From NCBI GenBank assembly GCA_001443525.1, contig LKPX01000001.1, forward strand, positions 1 through 64,000: a stretch of 64,000 nucleotides of DNA. The letters are read 5' to 3'. The position numbers and the translations under genes were made by a program. Under the pieces are notes generated by a model. It saw only the letters and a list, made by a program, of their open reading frames with translations, searched no databases and was not told the DNA's origin. Below, piece after piece: positions 31,985 through 39,442 of this stretch (its first letter is position 1; every line of letters begins with the position of its first letter). Source of the stretch: Desulfobacteraceae bacterium RAAP-1 (GTDB lineage Bacteria; Desulfobacterota; Desulfobacteria; Desulfobacterales; Desulfatirhabdiaceae).

Positions 31985-33041
31985 TATAATCGCCTCCTTT
32001 CCGGCCGCTGATAATAATTTCGTTCTTGGCTTCCAGTTCCTGAATGATCTTGGTGATGGTTTGCTGCGCATCTTCAACATCTTTCATTCGAACAGCACCA
32101 ACCGCCTCGATCTCTTCCTTGAGCATGACACCTGCGCGTTCCGACATATTCTTGAATATCTTGTTTTTAACTTCTTCCGAAGCACCTTTAAGCGCCAGCG
32201 CCAGTTTTTGGGTTTCAACCCTGCGCAGCACTTTTTGAAGGCCCTTGTCGTTCACCAGAATCAGATCTTCAAACACGAACATCATTTGCTTGATCTGTGC
32301 CGCCAGATCCGGATTGACTTCCTCGATTTCACCCAGAATTATTTCCCCTGCAGAACCATCCGCCATATTCAACAACTCCGCCAGATGGCTGACGCCGCCG
32401 GTTTTATGAGTGACCGATGACTTTTTCTTTTTCATGATTTCCCGAAAAACATGATCAATTTCCGTCACCATCCCGGACAGAATCTTATCCATCCGGGCAA
32501 TCCTCATGGCCACTTCCAGTTTGAGATTATCCGGGAGACTGGACAATACAATGCTGCCGGATTCCGGTTTCAGATGCACAATGATGACAGCTATGGTCTG
32601 CGGGTGCTCATCCTTGATCAACTCGACAAGCTGGTCAGGCTCTATGGACTGAAGGGCTTTCAAAGCATTTTCTTCATCATCCGTCTCATCTTCGGTTTCA
32701 TCAGAGGGTTTGTTTCCACCTTGTACCGATGCCGCCATTTCTTCCGGCGATATTTCCGGAAGCACGCCGGTTGTGGCTTCTGCATCATCTTCCTCTGCAG
32801 ATTCATTCAGAATACGGCTTAAGGATTGCCGGTTTTTAATTTTTTCAATGAGCGCCGCAAATTCCTGAGCAATTTGTTCTACTACTTCCGGAGAAATGGA
32901 ATCTATTTTTTTCAGATGTTCCTGAACGATCTGTCTTTCCGACTCACCCATGTGATTCAGAATTTCCCGGGATGCTTTTTCTCCCATTGAATGAATCAGA
33001 ACGGCGACTTTCAATGCTCCTGTCAGCGGCGTTTTGTCCAT
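31977..33041 (-). CDS. fliG: FliG switch protein
   Basis: A 354-residue C-ring protein that binds FliF through its N-terminal domain, FliM through the middle domain, and MotA through the C-terminal domain. ALKVAVLIHSMGEKASREIL opens it. EHPQTIAVIIVHLKPESGSI is the EHPQ signature, and VFEDLILVNDKGLQKVLRRV carries charged residues of the torque helix. An acidic linker near 120 (ETEDETDDEENA) is slightly longer than usual. Repeat copy f lies between it and fliF, but it has its own AGAGGAG ribosome site. Confidence 0.96.
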   Translation of the reverse strand: MDKTPLTGALKVAVLIHSMGEKASREILNHMGESERQIVQEHLKKIDSISPEVVEQIAQEFAALIEKIKNRQSLSRILNESAEEDDAEATTGVLPEISPEEMAASVQGGNKPSDETEDETDDEENALKALQSIEPDQLVELIKDEHPQTIAVIIVHLKPESGSIVLSSLPDNLKLEVAMRIARMDKILSGMVTEIDHVFREIMKKKKSSVTHKTGGVSHLAELLNMADGSAGEIILGEIEEVNPDLAAQIKQMMFVFEDLILVNDKGLQKVLRRVETQKLALALKGASEEVKNKIFKNMSERAGVMLKEEIEAVGAVRMKDVEDAQQTITKIIQELEAKNEIIISGRKGGDYIA

Positions 33042-33088
33042 AATGATAGTTTGAACTCCTCTGGAAGATGGTTACTGTTATTTATTAA

Positions 33089-33199
33089 ACTCGTAAAAAA
33101 TCGATTTTCAGACGACTTCGTAAAAAGTTCGCGGACAAGGTGCGCAAATCCTTCGTCATTGCGGCGCAACACAGCATGCGGACTTTTTACGAAGTCGTC
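33089..33199 (-). repeat. TCGTAAAAAG repeat, copy f (fliF-fliG gap)
   Basis: A shortened 111-bp copy: both ends, the GCGGACAAGGTGCGC block, and the right arm GCATGCGGACTTTTTACG are present, while the central GGCGTAC hairpin is missing. Its upstream end (reversed GACGACTTCG) supplies the GA of the fliF TGA stop. Confidence 0.85.
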
Positions 33200-34856
33200 A
33201 TGTTTGTTTCATCCACTCTCTCAGCACTTCAATAAAAGCCTGATTATCCGCCAGCGCCAACTGAGAAAGCTGATCGGCCAGTGGTAGAGACATGGATGCA
33301 GATTCACCTTCGCCGGTGCCGTACTCCTTTTCAAGTTCGTTAACGGTTCGGGGAAATGATCCCAGTAAATCCATGTTTCCGGGGGCGTCTGTGGTCAGCC
33401 ATTGAATCATGGGACGGATGACAAAGATGAATGTCAGCACCATAAAGATTCCTGAAAACAGGTATTTGAGATATACGGAATATTGCATCAGTGTGGAAAT
33501 CCAGCCGCCGCCAGGGCTCTTGTTTCCTGTATCTCTGAGTCCTGGATTTTCAAAAGGAATATTGGCGACTTCAATTGCATCGCCTCTTGCAGACGAATAG
33601 TTCACAGCGCGCATGACAATATTTTTTATTTTGTCGATTTCTTCAGGACTTCGAGGAACATATTGCTGCGATGTTTTCCCATTTTTATCGGTGACCGTTT
33701 TGTAGGTGCCGTTTACCAGTACGGCAACTGAAAGTCTGCTGATCTGGCCGATAGGTTCAATGGTGTGGCTTGTCATCTTCCCGATTTCGTAATTAACGGT
33801 CTGGTTTTTTTTCTGATTCACTGGTGTTGTGGATACAGTGGCCGTTGTATTCGACGCGCCGGCTACATTGGCGGCTGCGCCTGCTGCTTGCGGTTGCTGA
33901 TTATTGGCTGCCATTGCAGCATTGGAGCCCGGTATTCCTGCGGGCGTCCTATTCAGATTTGTAGTGGATTCATTTAAAAGCTGTTCGCTGCGCACGACTT
34001 TGTCGTCCGGATAAAAACGTTCTTCGGTTTTTTCCTGCTTTTTAAAGTCCATGGATGTTGACAGCCGGACAATGGCTTTGTCTGGCCCTAACGCATTTTC
34101 CAGCATCGTTTTTACTCGGCGTTCCAGATTCCGCTCCACGGTTTCTTGATACGCCAGTTGATCCGCCCTGATTTTTTCAAATTCGGTTTTTTCTTTTTTT
34201 TCTCCGATTTGATTGCCATAAGTATCTACAAGGGTAACGTTTTCAGGCTTCAATCCCGCGATGCTCGATGAAATCAGATGGATGATTCCCTGTATCTGAT
34301 CCGATGTCAATGTTTTCCCATGTTTAAACTTGATGACCACGGAGGCTCTGGCCGGCTCTTCATCTTCAACAAACAGGGTTTTGGGCGGAATGACGAGATG
34401 AACCCTGGAGCTTTCGATTTCTTCAAAGCAATCGATGGTTCTGGTTAGTTCTCCCTGAAGCGCTCGCAGATAATTGACGTTCTGGACAAATTCCGTCATT
34501 CCCAGTTTGGAGTGATCGAAAATTTCAAAACCTACCCCACCGCCTTGCGGCAGTCCGGCGGTAGCGAGTTCCATTCGGGTTTCATACACCTTTTCTTTGG
34601 GTACGAGGATGGCGCCGCCATTGGATGAAACCTGATAGGGAATTTTTTTTGCCTTGAGCTGGGCGATGACAGCACCGGAGTCTTCAGCGGAAAGACCCGA
34701 AAACAGCACCTGATAATCCGGTCTGCCGCTGAGAAACAAAATCAGGGCAAAACCTCCCAGAACTCCTGCAACAACGGAGAACAAAGCGATTTTCCGGCTC
34801 AGGCTTAACCCGCTGTAAATTGTTTGTAATTGCGTAAAAACGCTTTTTAGCTGCAT
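33198..34856 (-). CDS. fliF: FliF MS-ring protein
   Basis: A 552-residue inner-membrane protein that forms the MS ring. It has a first membrane helix near 23-43, the periplasmic ring domains (YQVLFSGLSAEDSGAVIAQL, EIFDHSKLGMTEFVQNVNYL, ALQGELTRTIDCFEEIESSR), and a variable Asn/Ala/Thr-rich segment around 310-350. A second helix near 455-475 follows, then the cytosolic tail that binds FliG (LADQLSQLALADNQAFIEVL). The stop is TGA made of its own T plus GA from the end of repeat copy f. GAGGA precedes the start. Confidence 0.96.
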   Translation of the reverse strand: MQLKSVFTQLQTIYSGLSLSRKIALFSVVAGVLGGFALILFLSGRPDYQVLFSGLSAEDSGAVIAQLKAKKIPYQVSSNGGAILVPKEKVYETRMELATAGLPQGGGVGFEIFDHSKLGMTEFVQNVNYLRALQGELTRTIDCFEEIESSRVHLVIPPKTLFVEDEEPARASVVIKFKHGKTLTSDQIQGIIHLISSSIAGLKPENVTLVDTYGNQIGEKKEKTEFEKIRADQLAYQETVERNLERRVKTMLENALGPDKAIVRLSTSMDFKKQEKTEERFYPDDKVVRSEQLLNESTTNLNRTPAGIPGSNAAMAANNQQPQAAGAAANVAGASNTTATVSTTPVNQKKNQTVNYEIGKMTSHTIEPIGQISRLSVAVLVNGTYKTVTDKNGKTSQQYVPRSPEEIDKIKNIVMRAVNYSSARGDAIEVANIPFENPGLRDTGNKSPGGGWISTLMQYSVYLKYLFSGIFMVLTFIFVIRPMIQWLTTDAPGNMDLLGSFPRTVNELEKEYGTGEGESASMSLPLADQLSQLALADNQAFIEVLREWMKQT

Positions 34857-34879
34857 GGATATTATTCCTCGCTAAACCT

Positions 34880-35032
34880 GACGACTTTATAAAAAGTCAA
34901 TTTTCAGACGGCTTTGTAAAAAGTTCGCAGGCAAGGCGCGCAAATCCTTCAGGAGTGAGGCGTACTTTTGGGTACGCCGCAGCGACGAAGGATGCAGTGC
35001 AACACCGCATGCGGGCTTTTTACGAAGCCGTC
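34880..35032 (-). repeat. TCGTAAAAAG repeat, copy g (full length, fliE-fliF gap)
   Basis: A 153-bp full copy with the GGCGTAC-TTTTGG-GTACGCC hairpin. AAACCTG flanks it on both sides, at 34874..34880 and 35033..35039. The end facing fliE forms part of the fliE TGA stop. Confidence 0.9.
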
Positions 35033-35348
35033 AAACCTGCATTCGCATGATTTCCTGGTAGGCGTCGATGACCTTGTTTCGTACCTGCATGGTCAGTTGA
35101 AATGCCACACTGGCTTTTTCCATGGCGATCATCGTGTTATGAACATCTTCATCCTTTCCGGATGCGAGATTCTGGGCTGCGGTATCCGCAGCATTCTGGA
35201 GGTGATTGACTTCTTTCAGATGTTCCTTGAGCATTTCGCCAAAAGAGGCTTCCGGGGCATCGCCAGCTTGAGGTGATGACTGCGATGACGGATTGACAGG
35301 GAAAAATGTTTGGGTATTTATTTGAGTATTTAATTGGAGCGGCTTCAT
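35031..35348 (-). CDS. fliE: FliE MS ring-rod junction protein
   Basis: A 105-residue protein with the FliE pattern: a variable N-terminus then FGEMLKEHLKEVNHLQNAAD, LASGKDEDVHNTMIAMEKAS and the end VAFQLTMQVRNKVIDAYQEI. It is the first exported rod component, joining FliF to the rod. It follows flgC by 1 base, and fliF comes next after repeat copy g. Its TGA is completed by the first two bases of that repeat. Confidence 0.95.
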   Translation of the reverse strand: MKPLQLNTQINTQTFFPVNPSSQSSPQAGDAPEASFGEMLKEHLKEVNHLQNAADTAAQNLASGKDEDVHNTMIAMEKASVAFQLTMQVRNKVIDAYQEIMRMQV

Positions 35349-35349
35349 A

Positions 35350-35787
35350 TTACTTTCCTATTTCAAGCGCTTTCAGCACCATGTTTTTTGAATCCGAAAT
35401 GGCTGTTACGTTGGCTTCATAACTTCGAGATGCGGACATCATGTTCACCATTTCCTCCACAACGCTGATATTGGGCATGGCTACAAAGCCCTGACCGTTG
35501 GCATCCGGGTTTTGCGGGTCATATTTCATGATGGGCGCTCGCTGATCATTGACGACATCCATCACCTTTACATCCGTTGGTTTGCCGTTCAGTTCCGCAT
35601 TCATGACGTCACTGAACTTGCCTGATACCGGCGTTGCAGCGAAAACAGGCTCCTGACGCTGATAAGGGCCGCCCTGGGGTGTCCGTGTGGTATTTACATT
35701 GGCCAGATTGCTGGATACCAGATTCATTCTGAGCCGCTGTGCCGATAATCCTGAAGCGCTGGTTTGTATAGCGTTAAAAAAATCCAT
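35350..35787 (-). CDS. flgC: FlgC proximal rod protein
   Basis: A 145-residue rod protein of standard size. The N-terminal FNAIQTSASGLSAQRLRMNL and SSNLANVNTTRTPQGGPYQR are FlgC signatures, and the C-terminal helix is NISVVEEMVNMMSASRSYEA. It forms the proximal rod with FlgB and FlgF. It lies between flgB (2-base gap) and fliE (1-base gap), in one operon started by the sigma-54 promoter upstream of flgB. Confidence 0.96.
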   Translation of the reverse strand: MDFFNAIQTSASGLSAQRLRMNLVSSNLANVNTTRTPQGGPYQRQEPVFAATPVSGKFSDVMNAELNGKPTDVKVMDVVNDQRAPIMKYDPQNPDANGQGFVAMPNISVVEEMVNMMSASRSYEANVTAISDSKNMVLKALEIGK

Positions 35788-35789
35788 AA

Positions 35790-36212
35790 TTACCCCACTG
35801 TTCCACTGATAGCTTTTGACAATGATTGAAATTTTTTTGTAATCATCTCAGCGGAGGCATTGTAAAGAAGACCATTTTCTGACATCTCTGTCATGGTTTT
35901 GTCAATGTCCACAGTGTTGCCGTCTTCCCGGAAATTGTACTGGGGCTCCTCGACCTGAATGACTTCAGGGTGCTCTCCATTGGAGAGCTCCGGCAGAGCA
36001 AAGTGCATCGGCTGGGTCTGAAACAGATTCAGCTTTCCGTCTTTCTGGTCAGCCTTTTGCATCTCTTTTTTCACCATGACATCAAATGCCTTGAAATTGG
36101 GCGTATCCATGTTGCTGATATTAGAAACCAGCAAACTGTGTTTCTCGGATCGCAGGTTCAGACTTTTTTCCAGAACCGAAAATGTTTGATTGAATAATCC
36201 CATGGGTTCCAT
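35790..36212 (-). CDS. flgB: FlgB proximal rod protein
   Basis: A 140-residue rod protein. LFNQTFSVLEKSLNLRSEKH and VSNISNMDTPNFKAFDVMVK are FlgB signatures, with the C-terminal axial helix near GLLYNASAEMITKKFQSLSK. The frame is open to 36269, but that ATG lies inside the -24/-12 promoter; the ATG at 36212 has AGAAAGGA 8 bases upstream. This is the first gene of the large flagellar operon running toward flhB. Confidence 0.95.
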   Translation of the reverse strand: MEPMGLFNQTFSVLEKSLNLRSEKHSLLVSNISNMDTPNFKAFDVMVKKEMQKADQKDGKLNLFQTQPMHFALPELSNGEHPEVIQVEEPQYNFREDGNTVDIDKTMTEMSENGLLYNASAEMITKKFQSLSKAISGTVG

Positions 36213-36252
36213 ATCGCATGTCCTTTCTGTTGATGATGTTGCTGAAGTAGAA

Positions 36253-36268
36253 AGCAATATTGATGCCA
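36253..36268 (-). promoter_or_regulatory. Sigma-54 (-24/-12) promoter of the flgB operon
   Basis: The minus strand reads TGGCATCAATATTGCT: TGGCA at -24, a perfect TTGCT at -12, and 10 bases between GG and GC. Initiation near 36242 leaves a 30-base leader before the flgB ATG at 36212. Confidence 0.82.
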
Positions 36269-36473
36269 ATGATGAAATTGATTTGTTTAGCGATTTGAAA
36301 TTATTAAATATACGATAGGTTCACAAAGGCGCAAAGCTGCTGGAGCAGGATACATTCTGGCCTTTTGCGTCACTTCGTTGACAGGGGACGGAGACCTGTG
36401 ACGGTTATGTTTCTTGCATACGGTTGGCGGCTGCGATATCATCATTTCATAATCAGCCGGTTTGAGGTGGACT

Positions 36474-37163
36474 ATGAAGAATATCTGGATTATCGGGGCA
36501 GGGCGATTCGGGAAAAAAGCGGTAAGCGCCATGAAACGCCATCATCCACATGCAGTGGTCACCGTGATGGACCATTCTCCGCAGGCTTGTTCGGCCATTG
36601 ATGATCCCGCAGTTACCACAATATGTACGGATGGTGTTTCATATCTGTATCATCACCTGGAAAATGGTGCAGATCCCGACTGGATCATTCCGGTGATACC
36701 TGTTCACCTGGCGTTTGAATGGATGCGCCTGAGACTTTTGTCTGAATATCGGCTGGAACCTGTTGAAATCCCGGAAGCCGTCAAACGATCGCTTCCCAAT
36801 GTCCACTCCGGAAAGTCAGGCGAGATATTTGTCAGTGTCGCGTCTTTTGTCTGCCCTGAAAATTGTCCGGAGCCTTCAGATATCTGTACCTATACCCGTA
36901 AGCCCAGAACGCTGATACTGCATCAGAGGCTTCAATCTCTTTCCTGTCCGCCATTTGTCAATGTGGCGCTTCAAAGTCAGCAACTGGCGCCGGGAATCGG
37001 GGGCCTGCGTCCGCAAAGCCTGTGGGATGGTCTTGCGGCGGTTCTGGCAGCGCGATTTCCTGTCCTTTTGAGTACCGCCTGCAAGTGTCATGGTGTCGTT
37101 CAGGCATTCAGAATCATTCCGTCAAGCGCCGGATCGGCATCTGCCATGAATTTAACAGGTTGA
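36474..37163 (+). CDS. Rossmann-fold protein with a Cys-rich motif, function unknown
   Basis: A 229-residue protein beginning with a nucleotide-binding loop (IWIIGAGRFGKKA) like TrkA-type NAD(P)-binding domains, so it probably binds a dinucleotide. About residues 125-145 contain VCPENCPEPSDICTYTRKPR, a Cys-x3-Cys...Cys cluster unlike ordinary NAD-binding proteins, and CKCHG lies near residue 205. These could bind metal or an Fe-S cluster; no enzyme family is recognised. GAGGTGG lies 3-9 bases before the chosen ATG. It is divergent from flgB and followed by a methyltransferase and an AmrS-like gene, with gaps under 100 bases. Confidence 0.7.
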   Translation: MKNIWIIGAGRFGKKAVSAMKRHHPHAVVTVMDHSPQACSAIDDPAVTTICTDGVSYLYHHLENGADPDWIIPVIPVHLAFEWMRLRLLSEYRLEPVEIPEAVKRSLPNVHSGKSGEIFVSVASFVCPENCPEPSDICTYTRKPRTLILHQRLQSLSCPPFVNVALQSQQLAPGIGGLRPQSLWDGLAAVLAARFPVLLSTACKCHGVVQAFRIIPSSAGSASAMNLTG

Positions 37164-37250
37164 TTTTTATAAGGTTTTCGGAGTGGCTGGTGAGGTGATA
37201 ACGATCTTCTTTCAGGCTTTTCCCTTGATTTACCCATAGTTTTATGAATA

Positions 37251-38006
37251 ATGGCGACCATGGGTTATATTTTTGATTTCAATACTGCCAGGGCTTATGA
37301 ACAATGGATTCAGAATCCGAAAATCCAGAGAACGGCTGCGCTCGAAAATCGCCTGATGCTTCAGATGCTCAATCCATCCCGTGGGAAAACCTTGCTGGAA
37401 GTCGGTTGCGGATCCGGCATCGGACTACTGCCGTTTATTGAAAAAGGGGTGCTGGTGACAGGTCTGGATCCTTCTCCCTATATGCTCGATATCGCCCGTT
37501 CGATTGTGGGGCAACGCGTTGATCTGCACAGAGGGGTTGGTGAGGATTTGCCGTTTGAGGACAATTCTTTTCACTACGTCTGTCTGAATTCGACTCTGGA
37601 ATTCGTGGACGATCCCCATAGTGTCCTTGCGGAAGCCTGCCGCGTGGCCAAGCATAAAGTATATGTCGGTATTCTCAACCGCTATGCGCTTCGGGGATAT
37701 CGCAAGCGGATCAAAAACGTTTTTGAGGAAAACATGGCAGATCCCTTGAGTTATTTCAGCGTTGGAGACATTAAACGGACATTGCATCAACTGCTGGGGA
37801 ATGTGCCGATGTATGCACGGCATACCTGCCATTTTCCGGTATCATGGATTGCCATGATGCGGTGGATGGAACAGTCACCTCCGATGCAGTTGTGCCCGTT
37901 GGGTGCTTATGCGGGGATTGTCGCCTTATTGATTCCCAAATTCAAAACCACGCCGATTTCTCTGGAATATCATTCCAAGACGGCCGCAAGCACTGTTCCC
38001 GGTTAG
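37251..38006 (+). CDS. Class I SAM-dependent methyltransferase, substrate unknown
   Basis: A 251-residue protein with the class I methyltransferase core: motif I LLEVGCGSGIGLLPFIEKG, motif II GLDPSPYMLDIAR, and EDLPFEDNSFHYVCLNSTLE near residue 105 (Methyltransf_11 type, ubiE/COQ5-like). The substrate cannot be read. I keep the upstream ATG; a second ATG 9 bases on is also possible, and no ribosome site decides between them. It lies between the Rossmann/Cys protein and the AmrS-type gene, possibly in one transcript. Confidence 0.85.
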   Translation: MATMGYIFDFNTARAYEQWIQNPKIQRTAALENRLMLQMLNPSRGKTLLEVGCGSGIGLLPFIEKGVLVTGLDPSPYMLDIARSIVGQRVDLHRGVGEDLPFEDNSFHYVCLNSTLEFVDDPHSVLAEACRVAKHKVYVGILNRYALRGYRKRIKNVFEENMADPLSYFSVGDIKRTLHQLLGNVPMYARHTCHFPVSWIAMMRWMEQSPPMQLCPLGAYAGIVALLIPKFKTTPISLEYHSKTAASTVPG

Positions 38007-38059
38007 ATACATCTGGCATTAGGATGCAGCCGGACTGTCCATGACAAGGAGGAACACCC

Positions 38060-39073
38060 ATGGAAGCTTGTCTGTATGAACCGTATAAAGATTCAAGAGT
38101 TCGATGTTGTTTATGCAGCCACCGCTGTATCATTTCCGATAGCTGCCGGGGAGTTTGCGGCGTTCGGGAGAACCAGAGAGGTGTCCTGAATACGCTGGTG
38201 TATGGCAAACTGATTGCCAGTCATGTAGATCCGATTGAAAAAAAGCCGTTTTATCATTTTTTTCCCGGAAGCCTCTCGTATTCCATCGCTACGGTGGGAT
38301 GTAATTTTTCATGCCGTTTTTGTCAGAATTCCGAAATATCCCGGATGCCGGCGGATCATAATGGTAAAATCGCGGGAACGGCGGCTTCTCCCGAATCCGT
38401 CGTCGAACATGCGCTGCAAACGGGTTGTAAAAGTATTGCTTATACGTATACGGAACCCACCGTCTATTTTGAATTCGCTCTGGATACGGCAAGGCTGGCG
38501 CACGAAAAAGGACTTTACAATGTGTTTGTCACCAACGGCTATATGACACGGGAAGCGCTCGAAATGATCCAGCCGTATTTGGATGCCGCCAATGTGGATT
38601 TAAAAGCGTTCAACAATGAATTCTACAGAGATGTCTGCGGTGCGAGTCTTGAACCGGTGCGTCGAACCCTTATCTTGATGAAATCCATGGGTATTCATGT
38701 CGAAATTACAACGCTGCTGATTCCTGGCATGAACGATGACACTGCGGAGCTTTCCGATATGGCGGCATTTATTTTTTCAGAGCTGGGTCCGGACACTCCC
38801 TGGCATATCAGCCGGTTTCATCCCACATATCGGATGACCGATTGTCCGCCGACACCTTTGGCATCTCTGCTGTCCGCACGCGAAACAGGTCTGAAAGCCG
38901 GTCTCAGATATGTTTATACCGGTAACGTTCCGGGCGAACAGGGCGAAAACACATTTTGCTGGCGTTGTGGTAAACTGCTGATCGACCGATGGGGATTTAC
39001 GGTGCGATGCAGCCGAATCGAAAATAGTCGCTGCGCCTACTGTGGTGCGTCCATTGACGGACATTTTAATTGA
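38060..39073 (+). CDS. amrS: AmrS-type radical SAM protein (AmmeMemoRadiSam family)
   Basis: A 337-residue radical SAM protein. The cluster-binding CNFSCRFCQN (Cys-x3-Cys-x2-Cys) is near residue 80, after an N-terminal Cys-rich segment with RCCLCSHRC and CRGVCGVREN. AYTYTEPTVYFEFALDTARL follows, then NVDLKAFNNEFYRDVCGASL and the end CWRCGKLLIDRWGF with CAYCG. This is the pattern of the AmrS family, which usually goes with Memo and AMMECR1 proteins; neither gene is seen here. AAGGAGG lies 7 bases before the ATG. The reaction is unproven. Confidence 0.88.
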   Translation: MEACLYEPYKDSRVRCCLCSHRCIISDSCRGVCGVRENQRGVLNTLVYGKLIASHVDPIEKKPFYHFFPGSLSYSIATVGCNFSCRFCQNSEISRMPADHNGKIAGTAASPESVVEHALQTGCKSIAYTYTEPTVYFEFALDTARLAHEKGLYNVFVTNGYMTREALEMIQPYLDAANVDLKAFNNEFYRDVCGASLEPVRRTLILMKSMGIHVEITTLLIPGMNDDTAELSDMAAFIFSELGPDTPWHISRFHPTYRMTDCPPTPLASLLSARETGLKAGLRYVYTGNVPGEQGENTFCWRCGKLLIDRWGFTVRCSRIENSRCAYCGASIDGHFN

Positions 39074-39095
39074 TATCCTATTCAAGGCAAAACAT

Positions 39096-39326
39096 ATGAA
39101 AAATAATCTGAGGGTACAACTTTTTTGGGGCATTGCGTTATGTCTGGCGGGGATCGGGGTTTTTTTCAGGATTCCTCAGGTGATGCCACAGGTGAAATCC
39201 ATTCCACAATTTTTGAACGCCATCGGGTTTATATATTTTTCGTTTTATCTTCTGGGAATTCTGCTTGTTGTCGGTGGGGTCAAAAAACTTCACGATGTCT
39301 ATAAGAAATACAAAAAAATGCCGTGA
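39096..39326 (+). CDS. Small two-helix membrane protein
   Basis: A 76-residue protein with two membrane segments (about 7-23 and 38-60) and a basic C-terminal tail KKLHDVYKKYKKMP. AAGG lies 8 bases before the chosen ATG; an upstream ATG at 39042 would overlap the preceding gene. No family is recognised. It follows the AmrS-type gene by 22 bases and may share its transcript. Confidence 0.6.
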   Translation: MKNNLRVQLFWGIALCLAGIGVFFRIPQVMPQVKSIPQFLNAIGFIYFSFYLLGILLVVGGVKKLHDVYKKYKKMP

Positions 39327-39442
39327 TAACGGTTTCGTGAAAGGGAAACTTTCGTATGACATTGGCGCTGGACAGCGATATGGATTTTTCGAATCCAGAA
39401 CTTTATAAACCCGTGGGGTGCAAGGTCTGCACTAAATAGCCG

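Noticed and set aside
35031-35033. fliE or fliF truncated by repeat insertion
   Set aside because: Both proteins keep their conserved C-terminal sequence; the repeat only completes their stop codons.
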